Shown here: in pieces, positions 5,868 through 7,252 of the stretch | How the letters are laid out: each line of letters starts with the position of its first letter | Numbering within the stretch: the stretch's first letter is position 1 | Assembly (NCBI GenBank): GCA_051745305.1 | Contig: JBNJDY010000071.1 | Coordinates: 1 to 7,252 of the forward strand | Reading direction: 5' to 3' | Length of the DNA: 7,252 nucleotides | Source of the DNA: Saliniplasma sp051745305 | GTDB lineage: Archaea; Thermoplasmatota; Thermoplasmata; Halarchaeoplasmatales; Halarchaeoplasmataceae | Made by a program: the position numbers and the translations under genes | The notes under the pieces: model-generated | Database searches by the model: none | What the model was told of the DNA's origin: nothing | What the model saw: only the letters and a program-made list of their open reading frames with translations

Positions 5868-6716
5868 TCATCCACTACCTTTTATTAACTCCTCTACCTT
5901 CTTCAACCTCTCTTCTTTGCTCATCTTGTCTTTCACGGGATTGAATTCGGGATATATCTTCTCGTGGTACACGTCTTTTTCTTCTTTGAACAGCACCCCT
6001 ATAGGAACCTTATCCTCTTCCACTGCCAATTCCATGGCTTCGAACCTGGTCTCAGCAGGTCCATCGATGATCTCTACGGATTCATTGTATTTTTCGTAAG
6101 TATCGTTAAAAGTCACACAGGGCTGCAGCACATCAACCAGTGAAAAACCCTCGTGCTCAACGGCTTCTACGATCAGTTCTGTCAGATGCTTCATCTTCCC
6201 TGGATAACCTCTTGCGACGAAACTAGCTCCGGATGAAAGCATCACCAGGAGTGGGTTGATAGGTTCTTCGATACTCCCTTTCGGAGTCGATGGCCCCTTA
6301 AATCCCTCTACACTTGTCGGAGACATCTGTCCAGTAGTCAACGCATAGTTTTCGTTATTGTGGACTATCATGGTGATATCAGCGTTCCTCTTAGCTGCGA
6401 ATATGAGATGTGAAAGTCCCTCTCCGTAGGTATCTCCGTCGCCTCCAAAACCGATGACTTTCAAATCTGGGTTGGCGAATTTCATACCCTGGATAGTCGC
6501 TATCTCCCTTCCATGTATGGAGTACAAACCGCTGAGGTTAAGATAATCGAAAATTTTTGCATGGCATCCGATGCCTGCGGATATCAGAAGATTTTTCCGT
6601 TCGATCCCTTTCTCCTCCAATTCCTTGACGGCGTTCTTTACGCATTTCATTAACCCAAAATTACCGCATCCTAAACACCAGGTATTCTCTACACCAGTTC
6701 CTAATTCATCACTCAT
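5868..6716 (-). CDS. 2-oxoacid:ferredoxin oxidoreductase, beta subunit
   Basis: The 282-residue thiamine-diphosphate and [4Fe-4S]-carrying subunit of a two-subunit enzyme that oxidatively decarboxylates a 2-oxoacid with CoA to an acyl-CoA, reducing ferredoxin, in the cytoplasm. Visible: cluster cysteines Cys14 and Cys17 (WCLGCGN), Cys51 (GIGCHAK) and Cys200 (LQPCVTFN); the ThDP/Mg2+ motif beginning GFGGDGD at 89-95 and running to HNNENYALTTGQ (119-130). The length is normal for KorB/PorB-type beta subunits of the alpha-beta class. GGAGG (plus 6724-6728) lies seven bases before the ATG, and the start overlaps the alpha-subunit stop as ATGA, so translation is coupled. Pyruvate, 2-oxoglutarate or branched substrates cannot be told apart here; a korB or porB label would be a guess. 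Confidence 0.94.
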   Translation of the reverse strand: MSDELGTGVENTWCLGCGNFGLMKCVKNAVKELEEKGIERKNLLISAGIGCHAKIFDYLNLSGLYSIHGREIATIQGMKFANPDLKVIGFGGDGDTYGEGLSHLIFAAKRNADITMIVHNNENYALTTGQMSPTSVEGFKGPSTPKGSIEEPINPLLVMLSSGASFVARGYPGKMKHLTELIVEAVEHEGFSLVDVLQPCVTFNDTYEKYNESVEIIDGPAETRFEAMELAVEEDKVPIGVLFKEEKDVYHEKIYPEFNPVKDKMSKEERLKKVEELIKGSG

Positions 6717-7252
6717 TTTATCGCCTCCTTTAATTTCTCAGCTAATTCTTCCGGTTCAAAGGGCCGTCCGTCGTACTTTCTGATAACGGTTTTTGGAACG
6801 ATCCTACATTTCTCCCGCAGCAGTGTTGCGAACTGACCCGTAGAACTCTGTTCCACAACTATCACGTCTTCGTCCATGTACTCTTCCATATTCCATATCG
6901 GGAAGGGACGGAGATAGACAGGCTGCACTACTCTAGCTTCTATATCTGCAACTTTCAATGCCTCTCGAACGCTCATGGTCGTAGAACCGTATGTGAATAT
7001 CACCGGTCCATCTTCACCGAATTCGTTGACGGTGTTGGTCTCTTTAAGATCGTACATGATGGTCTCATCCTTCGTTCTTCTCTTATCATGCATCTCGGTG
7101 ATGATCTCAGGATCTTCCGTGGTGAAACCTTTCTCATCGCTTTCATAACTGTTCCATTTGATAACATCTTCAGAGGGCGGGAATTTTAACGGTGAAACTC
7201 CATCATCTGTCACTTCGTATCTCTTGTATTCTTCACCTTCGAACCACTTCGG
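6713..7252 (-). CDS. 2-oxoacid:ferredoxin oxidoreductase, alpha subunit (C-terminal part only)
   Basis: The last 179 residues of the alpha subunit, open through the right window edge. The sequence at the edge (KWFEGEEYKRYEVTDDG) continues upstream of a GTG at 7213 and fits the alpha-subunit region that precedes the C-terminal domain, so that GTG is not the start. The remaining part carries the transketolase C-terminal-like fold: GPVIFTYGSTTMSVREAL, VVQPVYLRPFP, then DVIVVEQSSTGQFATLLRE, ending with the charged tail EELAEKLKEAIK. In the two-subunit class the missing N-terminal part usually holds a fused gamma domain and the first alpha domain; that cannot be checked here. Its stop overlaps the beta start by four bases. 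Together with beta it would form the active heterodimer or its dimer. Confidence 0.9.
   Translation of the reverse strand, partial: PKWFEGEEYKRYEVTDDGVSPLKFPPSEDVIKWNSYESDEKGFTTEDPEIITEMHDKRRTKDETIMYDLKETNTVNEFGEDGPVIFTYGSTTMSVREALKVADIEARVVQPVYLRPFPIWNMEEYMDEDVIVVEQSSTGQFATLLREKCRIVPKTVIRKYDGRPFEPEELAEKLKEAIK
6724..6728 (-). promoter_or_regulatory. Shine-Dalgarno site of the beta subunit
   Basis: Minus-strand GGAGG within the last codons of the alpha subunit, seven bases before the beta-subunit ATG at 6714-6716. It fixes that start and supports one polycistronic message. Confidence 0.75.

Noticed and set aside
7211..7213. GTG as a start for a 166-residue protein
   Set aside because: The frame is open through the window edge and the upstream residues continue the alpha subunit, so this is an internal Val codon of a truncated gene.
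1..7252. Mobile elements, CRISPR arrays, tRNA or rRNA genes, riboswitches
   Set aside because: No transposase-like frames, spaced direct repeats, tRNA-like foldbacks or rRNA-like stretches were seen by eye; nearly all sequence is accounted for by the listed genes.

Overview
The window reads as archaeal, most likely euryarchaeal. The evidence is an Lrp-type regulator with a C-terminal TRASH metal-binding domain, a two-subunit 2-oxoacid:ferredoxin oxidoreductase, TATA-like boxes in place of bacterial -35/-10 pairs, strong GGAGG/GAGGTGA ribosome binding sites beside one apparently leaderless gene, and densely packed genes. Proteins are rich in Glu and Asp but keep many Lys, which would suit a moderately halophilic or brine-dwelling, anaerobically equipped archaeon. 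That habitat is inference only, and no lineage can be fixed from this sequence.

Left block (1-2748), copper homeostasis. A divergent module is built around a control region at about 2009-2136. Leftward lie a 46-residue YHS/TRASH-type metal-binding protein and then a CopA-type Cu+ P1B-ATPase with two N-terminal heavy-metal-associated domains; its C-terminus is cut by the window edge. Rightward lies the Lrp/AsnC-type regulator with a TRASH domain. The gene set matches the copT-copM-copA modules known from Sulfolobus and the TRASH-Lrp regulator of Halobacterium. A perfect 14-bp palindrome at 2061-2074, next to the presumed yhs-copA TATA box, is the best operator candidate.

Middle block (2788-4436), transport. 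A 64-residue two-helix membrane protein overlaps by four bases a 485-residue sodium:solute symporter (SSS/SLC5 family), an arrangement like the YhdT-PanF pair. It begins 39 bp after the metal regulator on the same strand, so co-transcription is possible. The substrate is unknown.

Then comes an AT-rich spacer of about 150 bp (4437-4585) with candidate TATA elements and three short inverted repeats. It precedes an orphan response regulator (4586-5293) with an intact receiver domain and a C-terminal half I do not recognise.

Right block (5297-7252, minus strand), central redox metabolism. The 3' part of the alpha subunit and the complete beta subunit of a 2-oxoacid:ferredoxin oxidoreductase are followed by an FMN nitroreductase-family protein. 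The genes are joined by a 4-base overlap and then a 1-base gap, so this is one operon. It runs convergently into the response regulator with only 3 bp between the stop codons.

No rRNA, tRNA, CRISPR array, insertion sequence or phage gene was seen. The least explained items are the response regulator output region, the small-protein/symporter pair beside a metal sensor, and the inverted-repeat spacer.
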